DNA from: CAKSHP01 sp045590935
GTDB lineage: Bacteria; Bacillota; Clostridia; UBA1381; UMGS1253
Length of the DNA: 8,360 nucleotides
Reading direction: 5' to 3'
Assembly (NCBI GenBank): GCA_045590935.1
Contig: JAZNSA010000141.1
Location: forward strand, 1-8,360
Below, piece by piece: positions 1 through 6,184 of this stretch. The position numbers were made by a program, and so were the translations under genes. The notes below the pieces were generated by a model. It did no database searches, had not been told where the DNA came from, and worked only from the letters and a program-made list of their open reading frames with translations. Positions within the stretch are counted from its first letter, which is position 1, and each line of letters begins with the position of its first letter.

Positions 1-1051
1 CGATAGGGGAGTAAGGCTTGTTAAGCTTGTTGACAGAACGTTTAATGCAGATGAGGAAAGAACAAATAAAATTTTAAATTTTATTTTGAATGAAACGGAA
101 AATACTTGCTTCCATTTTGAGATTTCGGCGCATATTTTAAAGGAAAGTACGATTGAAATTTTAAGAAAAATGCCTAAAGGGAAGGTTCAGCTTGAAATAG
201 GAGTACAATCTACAAACGAAAAAACGATTGCGGCGATAAATCGAAAAACGGATTTTGAAAAGCTTAGAAAAAATGTTTTAAAGCTTAAGGAAAATAAAAA
301 TATTCACATACACCTAGACCTTATTGCGGGCTTGCCGTACGAGGATTTAAAAAGTTTTCAAAAGTCGTTTGATGACGTTTTCAAAATTCGTTGTGATATG
401 CTTCAGCTTGGATTTTTAAAGCTTTTAAAGGGTGCAAGAATAAGAAATGAGGAAGAAATTCATAAATATGTATATTCCCCGTATCCGCCCTATGAGGTCA
501 TAGAAAATAAATATATTTCCTATGATGAAATACTGATGCTGAAGGGCGTATGTATGGTGCTTGAAAGGTACTATAACAGCGGAGTGTTTGAAAATTCGCT
601 TGAATACGCTTTGAAAAATTATAAAAGTGCGTACGAGTTTTTTTATGAGTTTTATGTTTTTTATAAAAACGGACAGTATGATGAAATAAGCGTAAGCCGA
701 AAAAGACTTTATGATATATTTTATGATTTTTGGATAAGTAAAAATAAAGATGATGCTTTGTTTTGCGATTTGCTTTTGTTTGATTATTATAAAAATAATA
801 AAGGCGCATCGGTGCCTTGTTGGGCATTGGATTTCGGAAGCAAGGATTTTATGAAAAAAACCTCGGAATATATTATTCAAAACAGAGATATTATTCATAT
901 AAGCCTAAGAAATGAAAAGCTTTCGGATATATTAAAGCATATAAGAATTTATCCGTTTTCTCATAGGGTTTTAACGGATAGAAAAAAGAAAAAAACGGCA
1001 ATTCTGTTTGATTATTTAAACGATGTTCAAGCCGAAATTGATATGGAATAA
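1..1051 (+). CDS. Radical SAM protein, DUF4080 type (5' end outside window)
   Basis: The reading frame is open from base 2 to the TAA at 1049-1051, giving about 349 residues, so the gene begins upstream of the window; the TTG at 86 is only an internal codon. The first visible residues read RGVRLVKLVDRTFN, followed by VQLEIGVQSTNEKTI and the DLIAGLPYED segment. These are late beta strands of the radical SAM TIM barrel as found in B12-binding-domain/radical SAM proteins. The next 200 or so residues, rich in Tyr, Phe and Lys, match the position of the C-terminal DUF4080 region of that family. The cobalamin-binding domain and the CxxxCxxC iron-sulfur motif would lie in the missing N-terminal part and cannot be checked. 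Family members are about 550-600 residues and their substrate is unknown. A hairpin terminator follows the stop. The family call is fairly sure; the function is not. Confidence 0.8.
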   Translation, partial: DRGVRLVKLVDRTFNADEERTNKILNFILNETENTCFHFEISAHILKESTIEILRKMPKGKVQLEIGVQSTNEKTIAAINRKTDFEKLRKNVLKLKENKNIHIHLDLIAGLPYEDLKSFQKSFDDVFKIRCDMLQLGFLKLLKGARIRNEEEIHKYVYSPYPPYEVIENKYISYDEILMLKGVCMVLERYYNSGVFENSLEYALKNYKSAYEFFYEFYVFYKNGQYDEISVSRKRLYDIFYDFWISKNKDDALFCDLLLFDYYKNNKGASVPCWALDFGSKDFMKKTSEYIIQNRDIIHISLRNEKLSDILKHIRIYPFSHRVLTDRKKKKTAILFDYLNDVQAEIDME

Positions 1052-1061
1052 GAAATGTAAG

Positions 1062-1115
1062 AAAGAGGTTTGCTGAATAGGATAAAATTCCGAAGCAAAC
1101 CGCTTTTTTGTTTTA
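1062..1115 (+). terminator. Rho-independent terminator after the radical SAM gene
   Basis: The arms GGTTTGCT (1067-1074) and AGCAAACC (1094-1101) form an 8-bp stem. It extends outward through AAAG/CTTT after one mismatch and is followed by a T-rich tract from 1104. It starts 11 bases after the stop codon of the upstream gene, as expected for its terminator. Confidence 0.75.
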
Positions 1116-1300
1116 TTTAAAGAGTTACGCCGTCTTTGAATATAGCTTTCCCTATAACCGTTTTCTTCGTTTTTGCAAGGCTCGCCGCTTGCAACCTTCA
1201 AAACGAAATCGCCCGCAGATACATGATAAATATCACCATTTATATAGTCCTTTATCATTGTCAAGCACCGCACCTTTCAGATGTTCTTGTTTCATTTTAT
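1116..1300. other. Intergenic stretch, possible decayed gene or interspersed element
   Basis: No confident gene is seen here. On the minus strand an ATG at 1292-1294 opens a 20-codon reading frame (starting MKQEHLKGAV) that ends at a TGA. A second minus-strand frame overlaps it, starts at the GTG at 1273 or the ATG at 1258, and runs through GDFVLKVASGEP to YIQRRRNSL near 1126. Its further extension into the terminator and the tail of the radical SAM gene is surely fortuitous. No convincing ribosome binding site precedes either frame. The switch between two protein-like frames suggests either a frame-shifted remnant or a non-coding repeat that happens to be open. The composition is richer in G and C than the surrounding spacer. 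My impression that similar text recurs in clostridial genomes is a memory only and could not be tested. Confidence 0.3.
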
Positions 1301-1310
1301 CACAAATAAG

Positions 1311-1361
1311 TAAAAAATGAGGTTGCAGCTCACAAGAGTGATGAAGCAACCTCATTTTTTA
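1311..1361. terminator. Bidirectional terminator, overlaps the spoVM stop codon
   Basis: A perfect 16-bp inverted repeat, TAAAAAATGAGGTTGC (1311-1326) and GCAACCTCATTTTTTA (1346-1361), surrounds a 19-base loop. Each arm gives a T6 run at the 3' end, so it can stop transcription on either strand. On the minus strand the outer three bases of the stem are the TAA of the spoVM-like gene, so that message ends within a few bases of its coding region. Confidence 0.85.
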
Positions 1362-1430
1362 GTTCATTCTGAAAACAAGCTTACAAATTCCTTTTAGTGC
1401 CTTAGGAACAACAATAACTTTAACCTTCAT
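1359..1430 (-). CDS. spoVM: Stage V sporulation protein SpoVM-like micropeptide (23 aa)
   Basis: The minus-strand ATG at 1430-1428 opens 23 codons ending in TAA at 1361-1359. The peptide begins MKVKVIVVPKALKGICK and ends LVFRMN. Laid against B. subtilis SpoVM (MKFYTIKLPKFLGGI...) without any gap, M1, K2, I6, P9, K10, L12, G14 and I15 coincide; P9 is the residue known to matter for SpoVM localisation. SpoVM is a short amphipathic helix that sits on the convex forespore membrane, anchors the SpoIVA ATPase that builds the spore coat basement layer, and interacts with the FtsH protease. The gene has an excellent ribosome binding site, GGAGGTG, 7 bases before the ATG. It lies 20 bases downstream of another tiny gene and is closed by a terminator that overlaps its stop codon. 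At 23 residues it is slightly shorter than the 26-residue Bacillus protein. The identification rests on register, length and signals rather than a database match. Confidence 0.8.
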   Translation of the reverse strand: MKVKVIVVPKALKGICKLVFRMN

Positions 1431-1437
1431 TGAAACG

Positions 1438-1444
1438 CACCTCC
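1438..1444 (-). promoter_or_regulatory. Ribosome binding site of the spoVM-like gene
   Basis: The minus strand reads GGAGGTG, a near-perfect complement to the 16S rRNA 3' end, 7 bases before the ATG at 1430. For so short a reading frame, this site is a main reason to accept it as a real gene. Confidence 0.85.
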
Positions 1445-1450
1445 GATAAA

Positions 1451-1600
1451 TTAATGTTTAAAGCAGCAGCACATACATAAAATAACAATAACAACTGCTT
1501 CAATTCCTGCAACAAACTGACCGGGGAGAAGAAGTCCAAGTAAAATTCCAATTCCGCCTGCTGATGTTATCCACATAATTTTCCTGCTAAAACATTTCAC
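1451..1600 (-). CDS. Small hydrophobic membrane protein (49 aa) upstream of spoVM
   Basis: A minus-strand GTG at 1600-1598 opens 49 codons to TAA at 1453-1451. The ribosome binding site GGAAGGAGAGGG (1606-1617) lies 5 bases before it. The product has a short basic N-terminus (MKCFSRKIMW). A glycine- and leucine-rich segment follows at residues 15-25 (GGIGILLGLLL), then a PGQ turn at 26-28. A second hydrophobic stretch occupies residues about 29-41, and a cysteine cluster (C42, C44, C45, C46) sits just before the end. This pattern fits a one- or two-pass membrane micropeptide, probably a helical hairpin. I do not recognise the family. It is 20 bases upstream of the spoVM-like gene on the same strand, so the two are likely co-transcribed and it may act in the mother cell or at the forespore membrane; that role is inferred only from position. 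The alternative is a chance ORF, made unlikely by the strong ribosome binding site and the membrane-like composition. Confidence 0.7.
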   Translation of the reverse strand: MKCFSRKIMWITSAGGIGILLGLLLPGQFVAGIEAVVIVILCMCCCFKH

Positions 1601-1625
1601 TTAAACCCTCTCCTTCCTTTTGCTT

Positions 1626-1656
1626 TAATATATGCAAGCTAAAAGAAATGTGTTAC
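1626..1656 (-). promoter_or_regulatory. Candidate sigmaE/sigmaK-type promoter for the small-ORF-spoVM unit
   Basis: On the minus strand CATATATTA (1634-1626) matches the sigmaK -10 form CATANNNTA and resembles the sigmaE -10 CATACANT. An AC dinucleotide lies 17 bases upstream (1653-1652, inside GTAACAC), as in the sigmaK -35 element. Transcription would begin near 1620, just ahead of the ribosome binding site of the 49-residue gene. Mother-cell sigma factors are the known class for spoVM in Bacillus. The motif is short, so this is a proposal. Confidence 0.4.
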
Positions 1657-1685
1657 TGAAAAATCGATGTAAAATTCATAATTAA

Positions 1686-1772
1686 AAAATGCAAAGATAT
1701 AAATTGAACCAACCGCCCAATCGTTAGATTTTTAAACTAGCCTTGGGGGTCGGTTCAATGTCTTTGCATTTT
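1686..1772 (-). terminator. Long hairpin terminator of the transketolase operon
   Basis: The outer arms AAAATGCAAAGA (1686-1697) and TCTTTGCATTTT (1761-1772) pair perfectly over 12 bp. After an asymmetric internal loop, ATTGAACC (1703-1710) pairs with GGTTCAAT (1752-1759), and a further imperfect GC-rich stem continues inward. On the minus strand the structure begins 29 bases after the transketolase stop at 1802 and ends in TTTTTT. At 87 bases it is longer than a usual terminator and could carry additional function. Confidence 0.7.
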
Positions 1773-1801
1773 ATGTATAATAAATATCCGAATTTATCAA
1801 T

Positions 1802-2740
1802 TTATTTCTTTTCTATAACTCTCTTAACAGCATCAACGATATGTTTTGCGCTAAGCTCATAATGCTCTAAAAGTTCCTCAGGAACGCCCGACGAACCAAA
1901 AACATCCTTAACGCCGACAATCTCAACAGGGGTTGGGAAGTCCTTACTAAGAACTTCGCATACTGCACTTCCAAGACCGCCGATTACATTATGCTCCTCA
2001 ACGCAAACAACCGCACCTGTCTTTTTTGCGCTTTCTATGATAAGCTCACTGTCTATAGGCTTAATAGATGCCATATCAACAAGGCGAACGCTTATATTTT
2101 CTTCTTTTAACATTGCACAAGCTTTAACCGCCTCGTGCAAAAGCAAGCCCGCACCAATAATTGTTACGTCGCTTCCTTCGTTTAAAATCTTTCCCTTTCC
2201 AATTTCAAACTTATAGTCGCCCTCATCAAAAAGAATAGGCATAGCAAGTCTGCATAAGCGAAGATAAACAGGACCGTCATAGTTCATTATTGCACGAACA
2301 GCCGCTTTTGTTTCAACGCCGTCAGCAGGAGAAATAACGCACATTCCAGGTATCGCACGCATAAGCGCAACGTCCTCTAAACACTGATGCGTTGCTCCGT
2401 CTTCGCCAACGCTTATTCCCGCGTGAGTTCCAACAACGGTAACATTAAGTCCCGGATAGCAAATAGCGTTTCTGACCTGTTCATACGCTCTTCCGCTTGC
2501 GAACATCGCAAAGCTTGCCGCAAAAACCTTTTTTCCGCAGCTTGCTATTCCCGCTGCCGTTGACATCATATTTGCCTCTGCGATACCGCAGTTTATATGT
2601 CTGTCGGGATATTTTTCTGCAAACAGATTTGTCATAGTTGATTTGCTCAAATCCGCATCCATAACAATAATATTTTCATTGCTTCCAAGCTCAGCCAATT
2701 CCTGACCAAACGCCAATCTAGTTGCAATTTTATCTGCCAT
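1802..2740 (-). CDS. Transketolase, C-terminal subunit
   Basis: This 312-residue protein corresponds to the pyrimidine-binding and C-terminal domains of transketolase, which in many Clostridia is split in two genes. Together with the upstream product it would move two-carbon ketol units between sugar phosphates in the non-oxidative pentose phosphate pathway, using thiamine diphosphate in the cytoplasm. Visible signatures are CGIAEANM (51-58), with E55 as the expected cofactor-activating glutamate, and HAGISVGEDGATHQ (106-119) as in transketolase and DXP synthase. The C-terminal domain begins near residue 180 and contains VCVEEHNVIGGLGSAV. The ATG at 2740-2738 shares its A with the TAA of the N-terminal gene (TAATG), a one-base overlap that implies translational coupling and equal output of the two subunits. 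A long hairpin follows the stop. DXP synthase is excluded because it is a single chain of about 620 residues. Confidence 0.93.
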   Translation of the reverse strand: MADKIATRLAFGQELAELGSNENIIVMDADLSKSTMTNLFAEKYPDRHINCGIAEANMMSTAAGIASCGKKVFAASFAMFASGRAYEQVRNAICYPGLNVTVVGTHAGISVGEDGATHQCLEDVALMRAIPGMCVISPADGVETKAAVRAIMNYDGPVYLRLCRLAMPILFDEGDYKFEIGKGKILNEGSDVTIIGAGLLLHEAVKACAMLKEENISVRLVDMASIKPIDSELIIESAKKTGAVVCVEEHNVIGGLGSAVCEVLSKDFPTPVEIVGVKDVFGSSGVPEELLEHYELSAKHIVDAVKRVIEKK

Positions 2741-3588
2741 TATGCTCTAACCCCCAATTCTTCAAGCTTTTTATCAAGCTCATCCATAGCCGTATTATAA
2801 TCGTTATCCTTTGGCGCTACCCCGTGCCAGCTTGCCTGATTTTCCATAAACGAAACGCCCTTACCCTTAACAGTTTTGCAAACGATACAAGTAGGCTTCC
2901 CCTTAACTGTTTTTGCTTCCTCTACTGCCTTTGCAATTTGCTCATAATTATGACCGTCGATTTCTATAACGTGCCATCCGAATGCCGCATACTTTTCGCC
3001 TATCGGCATAGGGTTCATAACCTCTCTTACATCACCATCAATCTGCAAACAGTTATTGTCTGCAAAAAGAGTTAAATTGTCGAGCTTGTAGTGAGCGGCG
3101 AACATAGCCGCTTCCCATACCTGACCTTCTTCAAGCTCACCATCACCCGTTGCAGTATAAACTCTATAGTCCTTATTTGAAAGCTTTGCCGCAAGAGCCA
3201 TACCATTTGCCGCTGACACGCCTTGTCCTAATGAGCCTGTTGACATATCAACCCCGGGAATGCCTTTCATATCAGGGTGTCCCTGCAAAAAATGACCTAA
3301 CTTTCTTAAGCTTGCAACCTCAGCGGGGGCAAAATATCCCCTCTCTGCCAACACGCTGTAAAGAGCAGGTGCACAGTGTCCCTTTGAAAGAACAAACCTA
3401 TCTCTGTCGGGGTCCGACGGATTTTTGGGGTCAATGTTCATTACCTCGAAATACAACGTTACCAAAACGTCCATTATTGAGAGCGAGCCACCGGGATGTC
3501 CCGATTTCGCATTATAAATACCTGTTATTGCATTTTTTCGAGCCTTTGTTGCTACTATGGACAACTCTTTTATTTTGCTTGCATCCAT
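2740..3588 (-). CDS. Transketolase, N-terminal subunit
   Basis: This 282-residue protein is the pyrophosphate-binding half of a split transketolase. The thiamine diphosphate motif runs from GDG (148-150) to NN (178-179). Substrate and cofactor histidines are visible in SGHPGG (H31), LSKGHCAP (H71) and LQGHPD (H103), and GSLGQG lies at 118-123. The length is usual for the N-terminal subunit. The ATG at 3588 is preceded by GGGAGGAG at 3599-3606, ten bases away. The gene follows mrnC by 61 bases on the same strand, and that gap holds a small hairpin. Its stop overlaps the start of the C-terminal half by one base, so the two must function as one enzyme. Confidence 0.93.
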   Translation of the reverse strand: MDASKIKELSIVATKARKNAITGIYNAKSGHPGGSLSIMDVLVTLYFEVMNIDPKNPSDPDRDRFVLSKGHCAPALYSVLAERGYFAPAEVASLRKLGHFLQGHPDMKGIPGVDMSTGSLGQGVSAANGMALAAKLSNKDYRVYTATGDGELEEGQVWEAAMFAAHYKLDNLTLFADNNCLQIDGDVREVMNPMPIGEKYAAFGWHVIEIDGHNYEQIAKAVEEAKTVKGKPTCIVCKTVKGKGVSFMENQASWHGVAPKDNDYNTAMDELDKKLEELGVRA

Positions 3589-3616
3589 TTTTTACTTTCT
3601 CCTCCCACTTTTTTCA

Positions 3617-3635
3617 AGTTGATTTCAAATCAACT
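3617..3635 (-). other. Intra-operon hairpin between mrnC and transketolase
   Basis: AGTTGATTT (3617-3625) and AAATCAACT (3627-3635) form a perfect 9-bp inverted repeat around one central base, so the real loop would be a few bases wider. On the minus strand no T-run follows, so it does not look like a terminator; it may stabilise or mark a processing point in the message ahead of the transketolase genes. Confidence 0.45.
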
Positions 3636-3649
3636 GTTTATATAAAATT

Positions 3650-4072
3650 TTAATTAACTGCCTCATGCACCGCGTTAAATGAAATATTCATAAGCTCCGA
3701 GAGCCTGTCCGCCTCGCCACCCAAATATAAATATCCCATAAGAGCCTCAAATCCCGTTGCAACACGATACTCTGTCAAATCTGCATTTTTCGGGACTGTA
3801 GGCGATTTGGCGTTTCTGCCTCTTTTGTATATTTCCATCTCTTTAGGCGTTAAAAGCTTTTCAATTTCATACATACTTTTCGCCTGTGCCCTTGCACACA
3901 CGAAGCCAATTGCCATTTTGTGAAGCTTGCTTGCGGGAAGATTGCCCGCCTCAGTAAGCTTAGTCCTGACGAAAAGCTCATAAACCCCATCGCCGACAAA
4001 TGCAAGGGTGAGCGGCGAATATAGAGACGGCTTTTCAATTGTATTTTCAGGCGTATATGCCAATTTTATCAC
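3650..4072 (-). CDS. mrnC: Mini-ribonuclease III
   Basis: Mini-III is a dimeric RNase III-like enzyme lacking a double-stranded RNA-binding domain; in Firmicutes it matures 23S rRNA. The 140-residue product shows LAFVGDGVYELFVR (23-36), with D28 a catalytic acidic residue, KRGRNAKS (83-90), and YRVATGFEALMGYLYL (102-117), with E109 the second key acid. The length is typical. The start is uncertain. The GTG at 4072 leaves no room for a ribosome binding site, whereas AAAGGGTGAT lies about six bases before an in-frame TTG at 4063, which would remove three residues. It follows cysS after 11 bases, the usual Firmicutes neighbourhood (cysE-cysS-mrnC); the rlmB gene that commonly follows is absent here and transketolase takes its place. 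Confidence 0.93.
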   Translation of the reverse strand: MIKLAYTPENTIEKPSLYSPLTLAFVGDGVYELFVRTKLTEAGNLPASKLHKMAIGFVCARAQAKSMYEIEKLLTPKEMEIYKRGRNAKSPTVPKNADLTEYRVATGFEALMGYLYLGGEADRLSELMNISFNAVHEAVN

Positions 4073-4083
4073 CCTTTTTCATT

Positions 4084-5484
4084 TTATTTTCTGTGCCACT
4101 TAACGCCTTCTCTTGTATCCTCTAAAACAATATCCATACTTTCAAGCTGCGCACGAATTTCGTCAGCAAGAGCAAAGTTTTTATCCTTTCTTGCCTGAGT
4201 TCTTTTTGAAATTAATTCCTCAATTTCGCTATCAAGATTGTCATCTTTTTCCTTTGAAAGTATTCCTAAAACAGAACCCAACTCACAGAGCTTGTCGTGT
4301 GCAAATTTAAGCTCGCCCAAGCCAACCTTGCCGTCAGCAACCTTAACATTTATTGCCTTAACCATATCAAATAGCGCCGCAGTTGCGCCCGCCGTATTAA
4401 TATCGTCGTTCATTGCATCTTCAAATGCAGCTATGCATTTTAAAACATCTTCACGAAGCCCTGTTTCGCTTGCATCCTTTGCATTTTCGATTAAATATAA
4501 AAGATTGTCTTTGCAGTTATATAATCTTTCAAGACCTGACTTCGCTTGCTCTAACAAATCCTTAGAAAAGTTTATAGGGCTTCTGTAATGAGCGGAAAGC
4601 ATAAAGAAACGAACAACCTCATAATCAAAGTCCTTAACTATATCACGAACAGTAAAGAAGTTTCCTTTTGATTTGCTCATCTTAACGTTATCTATATTTA
4701 TATAACCATTGTGCACCCAATAATTAGCGAAGGTCTGTCCGTTTGCGGCTTCACTTTGTGCAATTTCGTTTTCGTGGTGCGGGAAAATAAGGTCCTGACC
4801 ACCTGCGTGTATATCTATTGTTTTGCCGAGATACTTTGTTGCCATTGCAGAGCATTCGATATGCCAACCGGGACGACCTAAGCCCCAAGGGCTTTCCCAA
4901 GCGGGCTCACCAGGCTTTTGAGCCTTCCACAAAGCAAAATCCATAGGGTCTCTTTTTCTTTCATCAATATTAATTCTTGCACCTGCTTCAAGGTCCTCAA
5001 GAGGCTGATGGCTAAGCTTTCCATATTCTTTAAACGCCTTTGTTGCGTAGTACACATCGCCATCTACACTATACGCATAGCCACCCTCGATAAGCTTTTC
5101 AATAAGCTCAATTATTGCGTCGATATTTTCTGTTGCCCTTGGGTGAACAGTAGCCTTCTTTATTCCAAGCCCTTTTGCGTCAACATAATACTCTTCAATA
5201 AATCTGTCGGCAAGCTGTTTAACTGTTATTTCCTCTTTGTTTGCACGATTAATCATTTTGTCATCGATATCAGTAAAGTTCTGGACAAACTCTACCTTGT
5301 ATCCGCTATACTCAAAAAATCTGCGAAGCGTATCAAAAACGATAAACGGCCTTGCGTTGCCGATGTGGAAAAAATCGTAAACAGTAGGTCCGCAAGCGTA
5401 CATTTTAACAACGTTCGGCTCTATAGTTTTAAATTCTTCCTTTTGCCTTGTTAAAGAATTAAATAGTTTCATTCTTTTAACCAT
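4084..5484 (-). CDS. cysS: Cysteine--tRNA ligase
   Basis: This cytoplasmic class I aminoacyl-tRNA synthetase charges tRNA-Cys. The 466-residue length is normal. The HIGH-type signature is HIGN at 40-43, preceded by CGPTVYD, and the second ATP motif is KMSKS at 268-272. Probable zinc ligands are C31, C211 (HIECSAM), H236 and E240 (FPHHENE), the set known for this enzyme. The C-terminal domain carries the SKRTQARKDKNFALADEIR segment usual in bacterial CysS. Two starts are possible: the ATG at 5484, with AAAGGA directly touching it, or the ATG at 5472, which begins MKLFNSLT as most homologues do but has AAAGGA 12 bases away. It lies between cysE and mrnC on the same strand. No T-box leader is visible in the 43-base gap upstream. 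Confidence 0.97.
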   Translation of the reverse strand: MVKRMKLFNSLTRQKEEFKTIEPNVVKMYACGPTVYDFFHIGNARPFIVFDTLRRFFEYSGYKVEFVQNFTDIDDKMINRANKEEITVKQLADRFIEEYYVDAKGLGIKKATVHPRATENIDAIIELIEKLIEGGYAYSVDGDVYYATKAFKEYGKLSHQPLEDLEAGARINIDERKRDPMDFALWKAQKPGEPAWESPWGLGRPGWHIECSAMATKYLGKTIDIHAGGQDLIFPHHENEIAQSEAANGQTFANYWVHNGYINIDNVKMSKSKGNFFTVRDIVKDFDYEVVRFFMLSAHYRSPINFSKDLLEQAKSGLERLYNCKDNLLYLIENAKDASETGLREDVLKCIAAFEDAMNDDINTAGATAALFDMVKAINVKVADGKVGLGELKFAHDKLCELGSVLGILSKEKDDNLDSEIEELISKRTQARKDKNFALADEIRAQLESMDIVLEDTREGVKWHRK

Positions 5485-5527
5485 TCCTTTCTAAATGACT
5501 ATATATAAAATATAAAAAACATAAAAA

Positions 5528-6160
5528 CTATTTTTTAATTTCCTCTATTTGTTTTTCAAGCCTTTCAATTTTACCGAGAAGCTTGCAAAGCTCCATGCTG
5601 ACAGGGTCGGGAATATGAACCTGGTCAAGCTCTTTAATTTTTACGTTCCCTCTTTTTACAATTCTTGCGGGAACACCGACACAAGTTGAGTTTGGCTCAA
5701 CTTCTGACAAAACAACTGCGTTTGCGGCAATTTTTGAATTGTCGCCAACTTTAAACGGACCTAAAACCTTTGCTCCCGCACCAACCATAACATTGTTTCC
5801 GAGAGTAGGATGCCTTTTTCCCGTATCTTTTCCTGTTCCGCCCAAGGTTACGCCCTGATAAATAGTACAATTATCGCCAATTTCCGCCGTTTCACCAATA
5901 ACAACACCCGTTCCATGGTCAATGAAAAGCCCTTTGCCTATTGTTGCGCCGGGATGAATTTCAATTCCCGTAAAAAACTTTGCCGTTTGCGAAACGTGCC
6001 TTGCTATAAATTTCATATTGTGCCTGAAAAACCAATTTGCAACTCTGTAGTACATAACGGCGTGCAAGCCTGTATAGAGCAAGAAGACTTCAACGCCGTT
6101 TCTTGCAGCGGGGTCTCTTTCAAGTATGGATTTTATATCATATCTGAGATTTTTAAACAC
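5528..6160 (-). CDS. cysE: Serine O-acetyltransferase
   Basis: CysE transfers acetyl from acetyl-CoA to L-serine, giving O-acetylserine, the substrate for cysteine synthase. The 210-residue protein is the short Firmicutes form. Its left-handed beta-helix of hexapeptide repeats runs through EIHPGATIGKG (67-77), FIDHGTGVVIGETA (79-92) and IYQGVTLGGTGK (100-111), with GKRHPTLG at 114-121. H82 and H117 correspond to the catalytic and substrate-binding histidines. The final 15 residues are charged and could form a short coiled coil (IERLEKQIEEIKK). The start is a GTG at 6160; GAAGGAG at 6174-6180 lies 13 bases upstream, a longer gap than usual, and an in-frame stop just upstream excludes an earlier start. 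It lies 24 bases after the AI-2E permease gene and 43 before cysS. Confidence 0.96.
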   Translation of the reverse strand: MFKNLRYDIKSILERDPAARNGVEVFLLYTGLHAVMYYRVANWFFRHNMKFIARHVSQTAKFFTGIEIHPGATIGKGLFIDHGTGVVIGETAEIGDNCTIYQGVTLGGTGKDTGKRHPTLGNNVMVGAGAKVLGPFKVGDNSKIAANAVVLSEVEPNSTCVGVPARIVKRGNVKIKELDQVHIPDPVSMELCKLLGKIERLEKQIEEIKK

Positions 6161-6184
6161 TAATAAATTTCAACTCCTTCTATA

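Noticed and set aside
425..898. Minus-strand ORFs of 157 and 109 codons opposite the radical SAM gene
   Set aside because: They lie wholly antisense to a clear coding frame, have no protein family features, and are low-complexity Ile/Lys/Phe-rich, as expected from AT-rich antisense.
1016..1273. 85-codon minus-strand ORF taken as a full gene
   Set aside because: Its last third reads through the terminator and the 3' end of the radical SAM gene and no ribosome binding site precedes it; only the middle part is kept as a possible remnant.
3150..3653. 167-codon plus-strand ORF opposite the transketolase N-half
   Set aside because: Antisense to a strongly conserved enzyme and without any recognisable feature.
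4918..5454. 178-codon plus-strand ORF opposite cysS
   Set aside because: Shadow of cysS: no ribosome binding site, no domains, Cys/Phe/Ile-rich composition typical of antisense reading.
5485..5527. Possible T-box or other riboswitch before cysS, cysE or the operon
   Set aside because: The gaps of 24-45 bases are too short for a T-box and no T-box sequence or specifier stem was seen.
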